Assembly (NCBI GenBank): GCA_027627685.1
Contig: CP091241.1
Location: 2,233,191-2,297,190, forward strand
Direction: 5' to 3'
DNA length: 64,000 nt
Source of the DNA: Hyphomonadaceae bacterium ML37
GTDB lineage: Bacteria; Pseudomonadota; Alphaproteobacteria; Caulobacterales; Maricaulaceae
Below, piece by piece: positions 1-11,470 of this stretch. The notes beneath the pieces are model-generated. The model had not been told where the DNA came from. It did no database searches and saw nothing but the letters and a program-made list of their open reading frames with translations. The position numbers and the translations under genes are program-made. Every line of letters begins with the position of its first letter. Position 1 is the stretch's first letter.

Positions 1-1
1 T

Positions 2-1698
<1,697 letters not shown>

Positions 1699-1702
<4 letters not shown>

Positions 1703-3963
1703 GCCGCGACCCCTATGAAGAACACGGGTTCACCCGCAAGGGCTTGATCGAGGCGATCAGGCTGGGCGAAGGCCGCTTCACCAAGCGGGAGCTGGCCCGG
1801 GCGCTGGGGATTTCAGGCGATCAGCGGATCGGGCTCAAGGATGCCTTGCGGGCCCTGGAGGCCGAAGGCGCGATCCGCAAGACCGGGGCGAAAGCCTACG
1901 ATATCGCAGGCGGATTGCCGCCGGTGAGCGTGCTGGAAGTCTATGACCGCGATGTGGACGGCGAGTTTTTGTGCCGGCCCGTGAAAAAAGAGCTGCAGGG
2001 CCCGGTCATTCGCCTGGCGCCCGAACGCAAATCGGGGCGGCCGCAGCCGGCCGGCGTGGGCGACCGGGTGCTCGCCAAGCTGATCCCGGATGAGGAAGGC
2101 GGCTATGAGGCGCAGGTCATGCGTGTTCTGGGCCAGGCCTCGGAGCGCATTTTGTGCGTGCTGCGCCTCTCCGACCCCGGCGAGGCCCGCCTCATCCCGG
2201 TGGACAAGCGCGCGCGCCATGAGCTGATCCCGGCCCGCGGCGAGGCGCGCAAGGCGGCCGACGGGGATCTGGTCAGCGTGCGCGTGGAGTCCGAGCGCCG
2301 CCACGGACTGAAGACCGCCATCATCGAAGAGGTGATCGGGCGCGCTGACAGCCCGCGCGCCGGCTCCATCATCGCCATGGCCGAGCATGGCGTGCCGGAA
2401 GGCTTTTCCGACGCCGAGCTCAAAGAGGTCGAGGCGATCCGCCCGGCCAGTATGGGCAAGCGCACCGATCTGCGCGACATCCCGCTGATCACCATCGACC
2501 CCCACGACGCGCGCGACCATGACGATGCGGTCTGGGCGGCGCCCGATGACGATCCGAAGAATGGCGGCGGCTGGGTGGTGATGGTCGCGATCGCCGACGT
2601 CGCAGCCTATGTCCGCGCCGCCTCGCCGCTGGACAAGGGCGCACGCAATCGCGGCGTCTCGGTCTACCTGCCCGACCGGGTCGCGCCTATGCTGCCCGAA
2701 CGCCTGTCCAACGATTTGTGTTCTCTGAAAGAAGGCGAGGAGCGGCCCTGCCTGGCCGTGCGCATGGTGTTCGACCGGGATGGCAACAAGCGCGGCCACA
2801 TCTTCATCCGCGGCTGGATGCGCTCTGCCGCCAGCCTGTCCTATGAGGACGCGCAGGAGGCCATTGACGGCCGCGGCAAGGGCAAGGCCGAGACACTGCT
2901 GGACGGCGTTCTGAAGCCGCTGTGGGGCGCATATACGGCTCTGAAGCGGGCGCGTGAGCGCCGCGAACCGCTGGAGATCGACGCGCCCGAACGCAAGATC
3001 CTGATCGGCGAAGACGGGTCGGTGCTGGGCGTGAAGCTGCGCGACCGCTTCGACGCCCACAAGCTGATTGAAGAAATGATGATCCAGGCCAACGTGGCCG
3101 CCGCCGAGGCTCTGGAAGAAAAGCGGACCGCGCAGATCTATCGCATCCACGATGAGCCGGGCTCGCAGAAGCTGGAAAACCTCGCCGAGTTTCTGCCCCA
3201 GGTGGGCCTGAAATGGGCGCGCGGAGACCGGGTCACGCCGGCGCGCTTCAACGTGGTGCTGAAAGCCGCTGAAGGCGGCGAGCACTACGAGACCGTCAAT
3301 GAGGTGGTGCTGCGCAGCCAGTCCCAGGCGGTCTATGACACGAATAATATCGGCCATTTCGGGCTGAATCTGGAGCGCTACTCCCACTTCACCTCGCCCA
3401 TCCGGCGCTATGCCGACCTGACCATCCATCGCGCCCTGATCCGCGCGTACAAGCTGGGCGAAGACGGGCAGAGCGACGAAGAGCGCAGCCAGCTTGAGGC
3501 CATCGCCGAGGAAACCACCTTCAATGAGCGCCGGGCCATGGCCGCCGAGCGCGACGCGGTGGACCGCTATATCGCCGGCTGGCTCGCCTCACGCACGGGC
3601 GGTGAGTTCGATGGCCGCATCACCGGCGTGACCCGGTTCGGCCTGTTCGTCCGGCTGGATGAAACAGGCGCCGACGGGCTGTGCCCCATCTCCCAGCTGG
3701 GCGACGAGTACTTTGCCCATGACGAAGGCGCGCACGCACTGGTCGGGCAACGCACGGGCGCGCGCTTCCGGCTCGGCCTGCGCGTCAAGGTGCGTCTGGT
3801 GGAGGCCACGCCCGTGACGGGCGGGCTGATATTCGCCATGCTGACGGCTCCCGAAACTGGAGATCCGAATCGGGGCCGCTCATCCGCGCGTTCTGGCCGC
3901 AAAGGCTTTGAGCGCCGCCCGGGCGGCCGTCCGAACAAAGCCCATGGCCGACGCAAAAGCTGA
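1699..3963 (+). CDS. rnr: Ribonuclease R
   Basis: Processive 3'-5' exoribonuclease of the RNB family, 754 residues, acting on structured RNA. The order is an N-terminal winged-helix region (about residues 10-70), cold-shock-type OB folds, the RNB catalytic domain with its metal-binding DPHDARDHDDAV motif around residues 266-277, and a C-terminal S1 domain (about 635-715). The tail is Arg/Lys/Gly-rich. The start is TTG at 1699, inside the topA stop (TTGA overlap). No better ATG precedes the conserved N-terminus, so coupling to topA is likely. It overlaps the following Nudix gene by 20 nt. Confidence 0.96.
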
Positions 3964-4636
3964 CACCCGCCTGCTAACGCCGACCCAGCAGCGCCCGCGC
4001 CTTGCGGCCTCGCTGATCCTGACGCGCAAGCGCGCCAACGGGGATGTGGAGCTGTTACTCGGACGGCGCTCGGGCGGGCATGTCTTCATGCCGCAAAAAT
4101 ATGTCTTCCCCGGCGGACGCGTGGACCGCACCGACGGCTATGCCCCTCTGGCGGGCGAGCCGCGCGAGGAGGTGCGCGCCGTGCTCACCCGCGTGATGAG
4201 CGAGCGCCGCGCTCGCGCCGCCGCCGCCGCGGCGCTGCGCGAGACAGCCGAAGAGACCGGGCTGCTGTTGGCCCAGCCCGGCGCCATTGTCCGCCCCCGC
4301 CCCGCCTGGCAGGCCTTCGCCTCAGCCGGCGTGCGCCCGGATGCGGCGGCGCTGGATCTGGTGGCGCGCGCCATCACCCCGCCGGGGCGCACCCGCCGCT
4401 TCGACGCGTGGTTCTTCCAGGCCGACGCTGACCGGATCCATGGCGACAGCCGGCTGGTCAGCAATGGCGAGCTGGAGGATTTGCGCTGGGTGGCCCTCGA
4501 CGCCGCGCGCCATCTCGACATCCCGATAATCACCCGTTTTGTCCTGTCCGAGCTGGAGGCGCGCATGGCGCGCCGCGACGCGCCGGTGCGGTGCGCCCGG
4601 GTGACGCCCAAAGGCCCAAGGGTGGACGAGATATGA
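3944..4636 (+). CDS. Nudix hydrolase with long insertion in the Nudix box
   Basis: A 230-residue Nudix protein. The Gly-Gly part of the box (PGGRV, near residue 56) is separated from the catalytic helix RETAEETG (residues 99-106) by an extra ~35 residues. Such insertions occur in NUDT19-like CoA or acyl-CoA diphosphatases, so a CoA-type substrate is a reasonable inference but unproven. The chosen start is ATG 3944, 20 nt inside the 3' end of rnr; an upstream in-frame start at 3908 would add residues with no family similarity. The stop overlaps the next start (ATGA), making a tight operon with rnr. Confidence 0.85.
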   Translation: MADAKADTRLLTPTQQRPRLAASLILTRKRANGDVELLLGRRSGGHVFMPQKYVFPGGRVDRTDGYAPLAGEPREEVRAVLTRVMSERRARAAAAAALRETAEETGLLLAQPGAIVRPRPAWQAFASAGVRPDAAALDLVARAITPPGRTRRFDAWFFQADADRIHGDSRLVSNGELEDLRWVALDAARHLDIPIITRFVLSELEARMARRDAPVRCARVTPKGPRVDEI

Positions 4637-5235
4637 GCCGGCCCGCCGATACCGCCGCGCTGCTGCTGATCGACCCTTACAGCGGACGCTTGGCGCTGGG
4701 CCGTGATGATACGGGTCTGGTCACGCCCATGGCACGGCCTGAGCGCGGCGATGGCGCCGGTCCTGTCACGACGCCCGCCCTGCCGCGCGCAGCTCTGGGC
4801 GCGCCTGACACGCGCACCGCCGCCTTTCAGGACGCTGCCCTGCGCGCCCTGTTCGAATGCCTTGGACAATTGGCCGCCCGGCCGGCCCCCGTGGACGCAA
4901 AGCTCACCCGCGAGGGTGGCTGGGGCCGCATCGCCCGCCATCAGCTGATCCCGGACCGCGCGGCGCTCGTCTATCTGGGCCGCGCGATTGATCCCGTCGA
5001 CGCCCCGCACCGGCGTCATGTGCGCGTCTTCACCGCTCCGCTGAGCGCGGTGTCCAACTCGATCAAGCGGCGGGGTAGGTGCGAGCGCCTGGTCTGGCTG
5101 GACCCTGAGATCGCCGAACACAGCCTGGACGATCCGGCTCTGGCGCCCTTCCTGTCCCGCGCGCTAAGCGGCGCTGAGATTCCGGCGCTGAAAGTGATAT
5201 TTCGCGCAGGACACAGGGTCGAACAGCCGCTATAG
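4633..5235 (+). CDS. Degenerate Nudix-fold protein, likely paralogue of the upstream gene
   Basis: A 200-residue protein with no clear catalytic motif, translationally coupled to the preceding Nudix gene by an ATGA overlap. Segment order parallels the upstream gene: an N-terminal strand (LLLIDPYSGRLALGR), a helix at residues 71-78 (RALFECLG) where RETAEETG would lie, a strand ending in VFTAPLSAV, and a C-terminal RLVWLDPEIAEHS resembling the upstream LRWVALDAARHL. At the helix, two of the three acidic positions are replaced (E to A at 72, E to C at 76), so it is probably catalytically inactive. This assignment is by eye. A regulatory or heteromeric partner role is inference. Confidence 0.65.
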   Translation: MSRPADTAALLLIDPYSGRLALGRDDTGLVTPMARPERGDGAGPVTTPALPRAALGAPDTRTAAFQDAALRALFECLGQLAARPAPVDAKLTREGGWGRIARHQLIPDRAALVYLGRAIDPVDAPHRRHVRVFTAPLSAVSNSIKRRGRCERLVWLDPEIAEHSLDDPALAPFLSRALSGAEIPALKVIFRAGHRVEQPL

Positions 5236-5246
5236 CCGCCAGCGTC

Positions 5247-6413
5247 ATGGCCATCCGCTTTCTCACCGACCCCGCGTTCGGGCGCACGCGCTCGCTGTGC
5301 GCCGCGATCTTGTGCGCGGCCATGGCTGGCTGCGGGTTCGGCCTGCTGATGCCGCTGGTGGCGCTCAATCTTGAAGCCATGACCGGATCGGCCGCCGTGG
5401 TGGGCCTCAACGCCGCCGCCGCCGCCATCTCCACCATTGTAGCGACCCCGCTGATCCCGCCCCTGCTGGCGCGCACGCCGCCGCGCGTGACCATCGCCGC
5501 CTGCGCCGCGCTGACCGGGGTGGGCATTTTGATTTTCCCCTTCCTGCCCGATGTCCTCATCTGGTTCGTGCTGCGCTTCGTGATCGGGCTGGCGGTGACG
5601 GTGATCTTCGTGGCCAGCGAAACCTGGATCAACCAGCTGGCGAAGCCCGAAAGCCGCGCGGGCCTGCTGGCGGTGTACGCCACGGTGTTGTCCGGCGGCT
5701 TCGGGTCAGGCGGCGTGCTGCTGGCCGTTCTGGGATCGCAAGGCTTTGCGCCGTGGATCGCCGGCGGAGCGATCTTCCTTCTGGGCGCCGTGCCGATCCT
5801 ATTCCTGAGGGGACCGGATCTGGTGGCGCCCGACCGGGCGGATTCCGGTCCGCTGGCGCTGTGGAATGCGGGCCGGCTGGCGCCGGTGGCGATCCTGGCA
5901 GGTTTCGTGTTCGGCGCTTTGGAGACCGGGATTTTCGCTCTGGTGCCGGTCTATGCCGAGCGTCTGGGATTTACCGAAACCGTGGTCGGCCTGCTGGTCG
6001 CCGTCGGAGCGCTGGGCGCTATCGTCATGCAGATCCCCATCGGACGCTTCGCCGACCGGGCGGGCCGTTTGGTCACCCTGCGCCTGATCGCGGGCGCTGC
6101 GGTCGTGCTGGCGCTGCTGATCGCCATCGCAGGCGCCCGGCTCTGGGCGCTCTATCCGATGATCTTCCTCTATGTGGGCGTCGCCAGCGCCTTCTACACC
6201 GTGGGTCTGGCCTTGATCGGCGAGCGGGTGCGGCCGGGACAGCTGGCCAGCGCCAACGCCGCCTTCATCTTCGCCTATGGCGCTGGATCATTGGCCGGCC
6301 CGGTCAGCGCGGGCGCGGCGATGGACGCGTTCAACCCGTGGGGCCTTCTGGTGGCCTTCGCCCTGTTCGCAGCCTTTTATCTCATTGTCGCCTGGCGAGC
6401 CAGGGAGCGCTGA
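5247..6413 (+). CDS. MFS transporter
   Basis: Integral inner-membrane protein of 388 residues with about 12 hydrophobic segments. It has the major-facilitator layout, including a second-half loop with GRFADRAGRL resembling the MFS loop motif GxxxDRxGRR. Substrate is unknown; it looks like the small drug/metabolite MFS group. It begins 11 nt after the degenerate Nudix gene and probably ends the topA-rnr-Nudix transcription unit. The start ATG 5247 is followed directly by the first transmembrane helix. Confidence 0.85.
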   Translation: MAIRFLTDPAFGRTRSLCAAILCAAMAGCGFGLLMPLVALNLEAMTGSAAVVGLNAAAAAISTIVATPLIPPLLARTPPRVTIAACAALTGVGILIFPFLPDVLIWFVLRFVIGLAVTVIFVASETWINQLAKPESRAGLLAVYATVLSGGFGSGGVLLAVLGSQGFAPWIAGGAIFLLGAVPILFLRGPDLVAPDRADSGPLALWNAGRLAPVAILAGFVFGALETGIFALVPVYAERLGFTETVVGLLVAVGALGAIVMQIPIGRFADRAGRLVTLRLIAGAAVVLALLIAIAGARLWALYPMIFLYVGVASAFYTVGLALIGERVRPGQLASANAAFIFAYGAGSLAGPVSAGAAMDAFNPWGLLVAFALFAAFYLIVAWRARER

Positions 6414-6433
6414 CCTGTGCGCATGGCCAAGGA

Positions 6434-6461
6434 TTGACACCGGCGCGCGCGTGCGTATGTT
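6434..6461 (+). promoter_or_regulatory. Predicted sigma-70-type promoter of rpmG
   Basis: A perfect -35 TTGACA (6434-6439) and a -10 TATGTT (6456-6461) are separated by 16 nt. The expected transcript start is about 60 nt upstream of the rpmG start codon. Seen directly; not tested. Confidence 0.6.
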
Positions 6462-6525
6462 CCGCCGCTCGCTACGCGCCTGAGCCTTTTCTGGCGCGCC
6501 ATCTCTTTCGACCGGGTGCTCGACC

Positions 6526-6693
6526 ATGGCCAAACCGACAACCATCAAGATCCGCCTGAACTCGACGGCGGGCACGGGTTATTTCTACGTGACGAAGAAA
6601 AACGCCCGGACCATGACCGAGAAGCTCGTGCTGAAGAAGTACGATCCGGTCGCGCGCAAGCATGTCGAGTTCAAAGAAGGCAAGATCAAGTAG
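6526..6693 (+). CDS. rpmG: 50S ribosomal protein L33
   Basis: A 55-residue basic protein of the large ribosomal subunit. It starts [20 protein letters not shown] and has the L33 core [14 protein letters not shown] followed by [20 protein letters not shown]. It lacks the two CxxC pairs, so it is the zinc-free form of L33. It sits alone behind its own promoter, with a terminator directly downstream. There is no strong ribosome binding site, only GGGTG about 12 nt before the ATG. Confidence 0.97.
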   Translation: MAKPTTIKIRLNSTAGTGYFYVTKKNARTMTEKLVLKKYDPVARKHVEFKEGKIK

Positions 6694-6734
6694 GCTGCCG
6701 CCTGCCGATCACGCCATCACAGATTTTTTGAGAG

Positions 6735-6762
6735 AGGCTGCGTGTATCACGCGGCCTTTTTC
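6735..6762 (+). terminator. Intrinsic terminator of rpmG, overlapping the 3' end of pleD
   Basis: A 9-bp stem (GGCTGCGTG at 6736-6744, CACGCGGCC at 6748-6756, one G-T pair) with a TAT loop is followed by five T residues. The hairpin overlaps the last codons of pleD on the opposite strand, so the converging units share sequence. Confidence 0.75.
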
Positions 6763-8093
6763 TTTGCGCTGACCACCTGATTGCGGCCTGAGGCCTTGGC
6801 CTCATAGAGCGCAGCGTCCGCGCGGCCGAGCAGGTCTTCCACGTCATCGCCGGGCCGGGCCTCAGCCACGCCCACAGACACCGTCACGCTGAGCGCGCCT
6901 TCAGGCCAGTTGAAGGCCTCGCGCGCCACGGCGGCGCGCACGCGCTCGGCCGCTTCCAGGGCTGCATCGGCCTGCGTGCCGGGAAAGATCAGAATGAACT
7001 CCTCGCCGCCGAAGCGCGCCGCGATATCGATGGCGCGCATCTCGCGCATGATCCGCGCCGCGAACCCTTCCAGCACAGAGTCGCCGGCGGCATGGCCCCA
7101 AGTGTCGTTGATGCGCTTGAAGTGGTCGATGTCGATCAGGGCGGCTGAAACCGGCTCGCCGCCCGCCGCCAGCCCGTCCAGCGCCTGCCCCAGTCGCGAG
7201 CTGGCGTAGCGCCGGTTGAACAGGCCGGTCAGCGGGTCTTTCACCGCCATTTCGAGGCTTTCCTCAAGCCGGTCGCGCAGAGCGTCCGCATAGGTCTTGC
7301 GCCGGATCTGGGTGCGTGCACGCGCGGCCAGCTCGCCGGCGTCAATCGGGCGGGCGATGACATCGTTTACGCCCAGGTCCAGCGCGCGCACCATGGTGCG
7401 CCGGTCATCAGCCTCCACCACCGCCAGAATCGGCAGCTGGCGCGTCGCAGCGTCAGAGCGCACCCGCGCGCACAGGCGCAGGCCGTCAAACCGCGGCGAG
7501 GACACATCCACGATCATCAGATCATGCCCGTCGGCCAAATGCGCCGCTTCGCGCGGATCGGAAACCGCTTGCACGATGAAGGGCTCGACCAGCTTGGCGG
7601 CCAGGCGCTCGGCCCCTGCCTGATCCGCGCCGACCACCAGCACGGAGCCGCCCTGAAGCGGCGCGTCAGGTTCGGCTTCTGCTTCGCGTTCGCGATGGCG
7701 CAGGCGCAGCTCGTCCATCACTACTTTGAGCCGCAGGAGCGAGCGTACGCGCGCAAACAGCGCCACATCGTCCACCGGCTTGGTCAGAAAATCATCGGCG
7801 CCCGCTTCCAGCCCGGCGATCCGGTCGGCGCGCTGGTCCAGCGCGGTAATCATCACAACCGGAATATGGCGCGTCACCGGGTCCGCTTTCAGGCGGCGGC
7901 AGGTTTCAAACCCGTCAATGCCGGGCATCATCACGTCGAGCAGAATGATGTCCGGCTCGTGGCTTCGCGCCAGCGTCAGGCATTCAAAGCCGTCAGCGGC
8001 CTGCAAGACCTCGAAATACTCAGCACTCAGCCGCGCCTCGAGGAGGCGCCGGTTGGTCTGGATGTCATCGACCACCAGGACGCGCGCGCTCAT
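6747..8093 (-). CDS. pleD: PleD-type response regulator diguanylate cyclase
   Basis: A 448-residue cell-pole regulator making cyclic di-GMP. The order is REC1 with phospho-acceptor Asp53, a second REC-like adaptor domain (about residues 150-270), and a C-terminal GGDEF domain with active site GGEEF. The RAID sequence just upstream of GGEEF matches the RxxD inhibitory site described for Caulobacter PleD. Length and layout match that protein (454 aa). It lies 13 nt downstream of divK in the same orientation, as in Caulobacter, where DivJ and PleC kinases act on both proteins; those kinases are not in this window. Confidence 0.95.
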   Translation of the reverse strand: MSARVLVVDDIQTNRRLLEARLSAEYFEVLQAADGFECLTLARSHEPDIILLDVMMPGIDGFETCRRLKADPVTRHIPVVMITALDQRADRIAGLEAGADDFLTKPVDDVALFARVRSLLRLKVVMDELRLRHREREAEAEPDAPLQGGSVLVVGADQAGAERLAAKLVEPFIVQAVSDPREAAHLADGHDLMIVDVSSPRFDGLRLCARVRSDAATRQLPILAVVEADDRRTMVRALDLGVNDVIARPIDAGELAARARTQIRRKTYADALRDRLEESLEMAVKDPLTGLFNRRYASSRLGQALDGLAAGGEPVSAALIDIDHFKRINDTWGHAAGDSVLEGFAARIMREMRAIDIAARFGGEEFILIFPGTQADAALEAAERVRAAVAREAFNWPEGALSVTVSVGVAEARPGDDVEDLLGRADAALYEAKASGRNQVVSAKKKAA

Positions 8094-8106
8094 GTCTGTG
8101 TCCGCC

Positions 8107-8472
8107 TCAACCGAGGAACTTGCGTACGGTTTCGATGAAGCTCGCCACGGTGATCGGCTTGGACAGATAGCCCTCGCACCCTCCCTGGCGGATCCGCTCC
8201 TCGTCGCCCTTCATAGCGAAGGCTGTGACGGCCACCACGGGAATGCTCGCCAGCGTCTCGTCATTCTTCAGCCATTTGGTGACGTCCAGGCCCGACACCT
8301 CGGGCAGCTGGATATCCATGAGAATGAGGTCCGGCTTGTGCTCACGCGCCATATCCAGCGCTTTGAGCCCCTCGCGCGTCTGCACGGTTTCAAACCCGTG
8401 CGCCTCGAGCAGATCACGAAACAACTTCATGTTCAGCTCGTTGTCTTCAACGATCAGAACTTTTTTGGGCAT
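8107..8472 (-). CDS. divK: Single-domain response regulator DivK
   Basis: A 121-residue receiver-only protein controlling polarity and the cell cycle. It begins [18 protein letters not shown], with the phospho-acceptor at Asp53 (LILMDIQLP) and the conserved Lys in YLSKPI. Similarity to Caulobacter DivK is very high throughout. The ATG at 8472 is preferred over one four codons upstream because it gives the conserved N-terminus. It heads the divK-pleD operon. The divergent region to the ROK gene holds one GANTC site (8572-8576), the CcrM methylation motif. Confidence 0.96.
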   Translation of the reverse strand: MPKKVLIVEDNELNMKLFRDLLEAHGFETVQTREGLKALDMAREHKPDLILMDIQLPEVSGLDVTKWLKNDETLASIPVVAVTAFAMKGDEERIRQGGCEGYLSKPITVASFIETVRKFLG

Positions 8473-8639
8473 GACCTGCAGCATGAACCGCGCTTCCCCA
8501 ATCGCTCCGCCTATTGGCGTGAGCAGTGACCATCCACCACGCAGTAAACCTCACTTTCCTTAATCAAGAATGAGTCTGGCCTATTTCCCGGACCGGCGGA
8601 ACAGGATATGAACACGAAAAATCACGTCAGGAAAGCGCC

Positions 8640-9539
8640 ATGCCTCGGCTGGGCATAGATCTGGGCGGCACCAAGATCGAAGCCGCCATACTCGAAGGCG
8701 ACGGCGTGATCAGCCTGCGTGAGCGAATCGCCACGCCAGCCCCCTATGACGCGAAAATCGCCGCCATCGCCGATCTGGTTCGAGCCATCGAGGCGCGGCG
8801 CGGCCTTGGACCGCTGAACACCGGTCTGGGCCATCCCGGCTCCCACAATCCGCGCACCGGGCTGATGCGCAACGCCAACTCCACGGCCCTGAACGGACGC
8901 GCCCTGGACCGCGACGTGTCCGCCGCCCTCCACCGCGAGGTGCGCTGCGCCAATGACGCCAACTGCTTCGCCTTGTCCGAAGCGCGCGATGGGGCGGGCG
9001 CCGGCACGGCCAGCGTGTTCGGCGTGATTCTGGGCACCGGCGTGGGCGGCGGGCTGGTGATGCGCGGCGAGCTGGTCACCGGCGCCGACGGCAATGCCGG
9101 CGAATGGGGCCATACCGCCCTGCCCTGGCCCTTGCTCGAGGAGGTTCCCGGCCCTGCCTGCTATTGCGGGCTTCACGGATGCGTGGAGGCCTGGTGTTCC
9201 GGCCCGGCGCTGGCCAGGGACCATGCCAGCGTCACCAGCAAAACCCTGACCGCCGAGGCGATCGCGGCGGCGGCCGAGGCAGGCGATGCAGAGGCGCGCG
9301 CCAGTCTCGACCGTCACGAAGCCCGGCTGGCCCGGGCGCTGGCCAGCGTCGTCAATATCGTCGATCCACAGGTCATTGTGCTGGGCGGCGGGTTGTCGAA
9401 CCTGCCCGGCCTGCCCCGGCGGCTGGAACAGGCGCTAGCGCGCTGGGCGTTCACCGACGAGCTGATGACGCGAATTCGCCGCCATCATCACGGCGATTCG
9501 TCCGGCGTGCGCGGCGCCGCCTGGCTGTGGCCGGCATGA
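8640..9539 (+). CDS. ROK-family sugar kinase
   Basis: A 299-residue cytoplasmic kinase of the ROK group (fructokinase, glucokinase, N-acetylglucosamine kinase). It has the N-terminal phosphate loop DLGGTK at residues 7-12 and the zinc-binding CYCGLHGCVEAWCSG with Cys174, Cys176 and Cys181. The exact sugar cannot be read from sequence; the zinc motif and length resemble fructo-/N-acetylglucosamine kinases. An AGGAAAG ribosome binding site precedes ATG 8640. Its stop overlaps the dinB start (ATGA), coupling two functionally unrelated genes. Confidence 0.9.
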   Translation: MPRLGIDLGGTKIEAAILEGDGVISLRERIATPAPYDAKIAAIADLVRAIEARRGLGPLNTGLGHPGSHNPRTGLMRNANSTALNGRALDRDVSAALHREVRCANDANCFALSEARDGAGAGTASVFGVILGTGVGGGLVMRGELVTGADGNAGEWGHTALPWPLLEEVPGPACYCGLHGCVEAWCSGPALARDHASVTSKTLTAEAIAAAAEAGDAEARASLDRHEARLARALASVVNIVDPQVIVLGGGLSNLPGLPRRLEQALARWAFTDELMTRIRRHHHGDSSGVRGAAWLWPA

Positions 9540-10804
9540 GCGCGCCGGGCTGGTGCCGCAAATGCCTGACGCCGGTCGCTGCAGACGATCCCGCCTGCCC
9601 GGCCTGCGGCGCGCGTCAGGCCCTGCGCCACGCTGAGCTGGATACGCTCTCCATCGCCCATATCGACTGTGACGCCTTCTACGCCGCCATCGAGAAGCGC
9701 GACGATCCCTCGCTGGAGCACAAACCGGTCATCGTCGGCGGCGGGCGCCGGGGCGTGGTGGCGACGTGCTGCTATGTGGCGCGCCTATATGGCGTTCGCT
9801 CGGCCATGCCCATGTTCAAGGCGCTGGCGGCCTGCCCTGACGCCGTGGTGGTCCGACCGCGCATGAGCGTCTATGCCGCCGAGGGCAAGCGCATCCGCGA
9901 GATGATGGAGGCGGTGACCCCGCTGGTCGAACCGCTGTCCATCGACGAGGCGTTCATTGACCTGTCCGGCACGGCCCGCCTGCACGGCTCGCCGCCCGCC
10001 CTGACCCTGCTGCGCCTGCAGCGCGCCATCCGCGAAAGCGTGGGCGTGACCGTTTCGGTAGGGCTGAGCTTCAACAAATTCCTCGCCAAAACGGCGTCAG
10101 AACTCGACAAGCCCAACGGCTTCGCCGTGATCGGGCGGGCCGAGGCGCCTGACTTCCTGAAAGCCATGAAGGTGACCGCCGTGTTCGGTGTCGGACCGGC
10201 GACGGCGCGAAAACTGGAAGCCGACGGGCTGAGGACGCTGGCCGATGTGCTGGCCCGGCCCGAACGCGAGCTGGTGGCGCGCCATGGCGAGACCGGGTGG
10301 CGGCTTCTGGGCCTGGCGCGCGGCCAGGACGCCCGCACTGTCAATCCCGACCGCGACCGCAAATCGGTCTCCGCCGAGACCACTTTCGAGGACGATATCG
10401 CCAGCAAGGAGGTCCTGAAGGACCGGCTCTGGCCGCTCTGCCTCAAGGTCGCTGACCAGATGAAGGCCAAAGGCATGGCGGGCCGGGTGGTGACGCTCAA
10501 GCTCAAGACCGACCGGTTCAAGACGATCACCCGCCGGCGCACCCTGCACGACCCGGCCCAGCTGGCCGACACTCTGTTCCGCCATGCCTGCGCCCTGCTG
10601 GACGCGGAACCCGATCGCGTGCGCTACCGGTTGATCGGAGCAGGTTACAGCGATCTTGAGCCGGCGGCCGGCGATGCGGGCGATCTGGCTGATCCCGGTG
10701 CGCTGCGCCGCGCCGCCGCCGAGCGCGCCGTGGACGCCGCCCGGGCGCGGTTCGGAACGTCCGCCGTGATCAAGGGCCGCATGCTGGGCCGCGACAAGAC
10801 CTGA
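9536..10804 (+). CDS. dinB: DNA polymerase IV (Y family) with N-terminal zinc ribbon
   Basis: A 422-residue translesion polymerase. The first 30 residues carry Cys7, Cys10, Cys21 and Cys24 (two CxxC pairs), a zinc ribbon typical of many alphaproteobacterial DinB proteins. The palm then has HIDCDAFYAA with metal ligand Asp44 and SIDEAFID with Asp137/Glu138. Helix-hairpin-helix and little-finger regions follow. I chose ATG 9536 over a far-upstream in-frame start at 9104, which would run through the ROK gene. No LexA-type box was recognised. Confidence 0.94.
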   Translation: MSAPGWCRKCLTPVAADDPACPACGARQALRHAELDTLSIAHIDCDAFYAAIEKRDDPSLEHKPVIVGGGRRGVVATCCYVARLYGVRSAMPMFKALAACPDAVVVRPRMSVYAAEGKRIREMMEAVTPLVEPLSIDEAFIDLSGTARLHGSPPALTLLRLQRAIRESVGVTVSVGLSFNKFLAKTASELDKPNGFAVIGRAEAPDFLKAMKVTAVFGVGPATARKLEADGLRTLADVLARPERELVARHGETGWRLLGLARGQDARTVNPDRDRKSVSAETTFEDDIASKEVLKDRLWPLCLKVADQMKAKGMAGRVVTLKLKTDRFKTITRRRTLHDPAQLADTLFRHACALLDAEPDRVRYRLIGAGYSDLEPAAGDAGDLADPGALRRAAAERAVDAARARFGTSAVIKGRMLGRDKT

Positions 10805-10819
10805 TATCGACGGACCGGT

Positions 10820-11470
10820 TCAGGTATCGCTTGCCAGCCGCAGTGTGAGTACGGGTGCGGGCGCGTCACGCGCCTCGAGCACCGCCATGCAATCGGCCAG
10901 GAAGCGCTCTCCGGCCGCCCCGCCATCATCGGTCCATGACCGCGCCAGCGTGCGGGTGAAGAAGCGGGTCAGCGTCGCGCGCCAGGCCCCGTCCGGGTCC
11001 TGCCCCTCGCGCTGGACACGGGCGCAGGATTCGATGGCGGATTCGTACACCTCCGCCAGCCAGGCCAGCGTGTCATGGGCCTCTTCCAGCCGCGATCCCG
11101 CTCCGGCGCCGCCGCCCGCGCGCCGCTCGCCCTCGCGCAGCGCGGCCAGATGGGCGCGGCTGAGTGTGGCGCTGGGCTGGTCGCCCGCGCACTGGCCCGC
11201 CCGCGGCGTCAGATCAGCCAGCTGGCGCGTCACGCGCAGGCCCAGCAGCAAATCCTGGCGTATGCGGGCGAGCTGAACCGGAGTGGTGTGCAGACGGCGC
11301 TGATCCAGCAGCGCGCGGCCCGCGCTTTCGAGGAGCCGCCACACGGCCCCGCGATGCGCGTCAGAAATGGCGTGCCGCGCGCATAGGCGGTCAATATCGG
11401 CGGTTTCATACAGCTGGTCGCCATCCAGAATGACGAACCGCGCCGCCCCGTCCTCACACAACCGCGCCAT
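10820..11470 (-). CDS. Hypothetical protein, unrecognised family
   Basis: A 216-residue, Arg- and Ala-rich protein, largely helical by composition. I see no signal peptide, membrane segment or catalytic motif. Two ATGs lie close together (11476 and 11470). The second is chosen because a GGGGAGG ribosome binding site lies 6 nt upstream. A longer frame reaching 11662 would run through the tRNA-His gene and is rejected. It converges with dinB, 15 nt apart. Confidence 0.7.
   Translation of the reverse strand: MARLCEDGAARFVILDGDQLYETADIDRLCARHAISDAHRGAVWRLLESAGRALLDQRRLHTTPVQLARIRQDLLLGLRVTRQLADLTPRAGQCAGDQPSATLSRAHLAALREGERRAGGGAGAGSRLEEAHDTLAWLAEVYESAIESCARVQREGQDPDGAWRATLTRFFTRTLARSWTDDGGAAGERFLADCMAVLEARDAPAPVLTLRLASDT

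Noticed and set aside
1813-3429. 538-residue open frame on the minus strand across rnr
   Set aside because: Codon-bias shadow of a GC-rich gene; no family similarity, and rnr is certain on the plus strand.
9104-9535. N-terminal extension of dinB
   Set aside because: It would overlap the ROK kinase for 430 nt; the ATG at 9536 gives the expected zinc-ribbon start.
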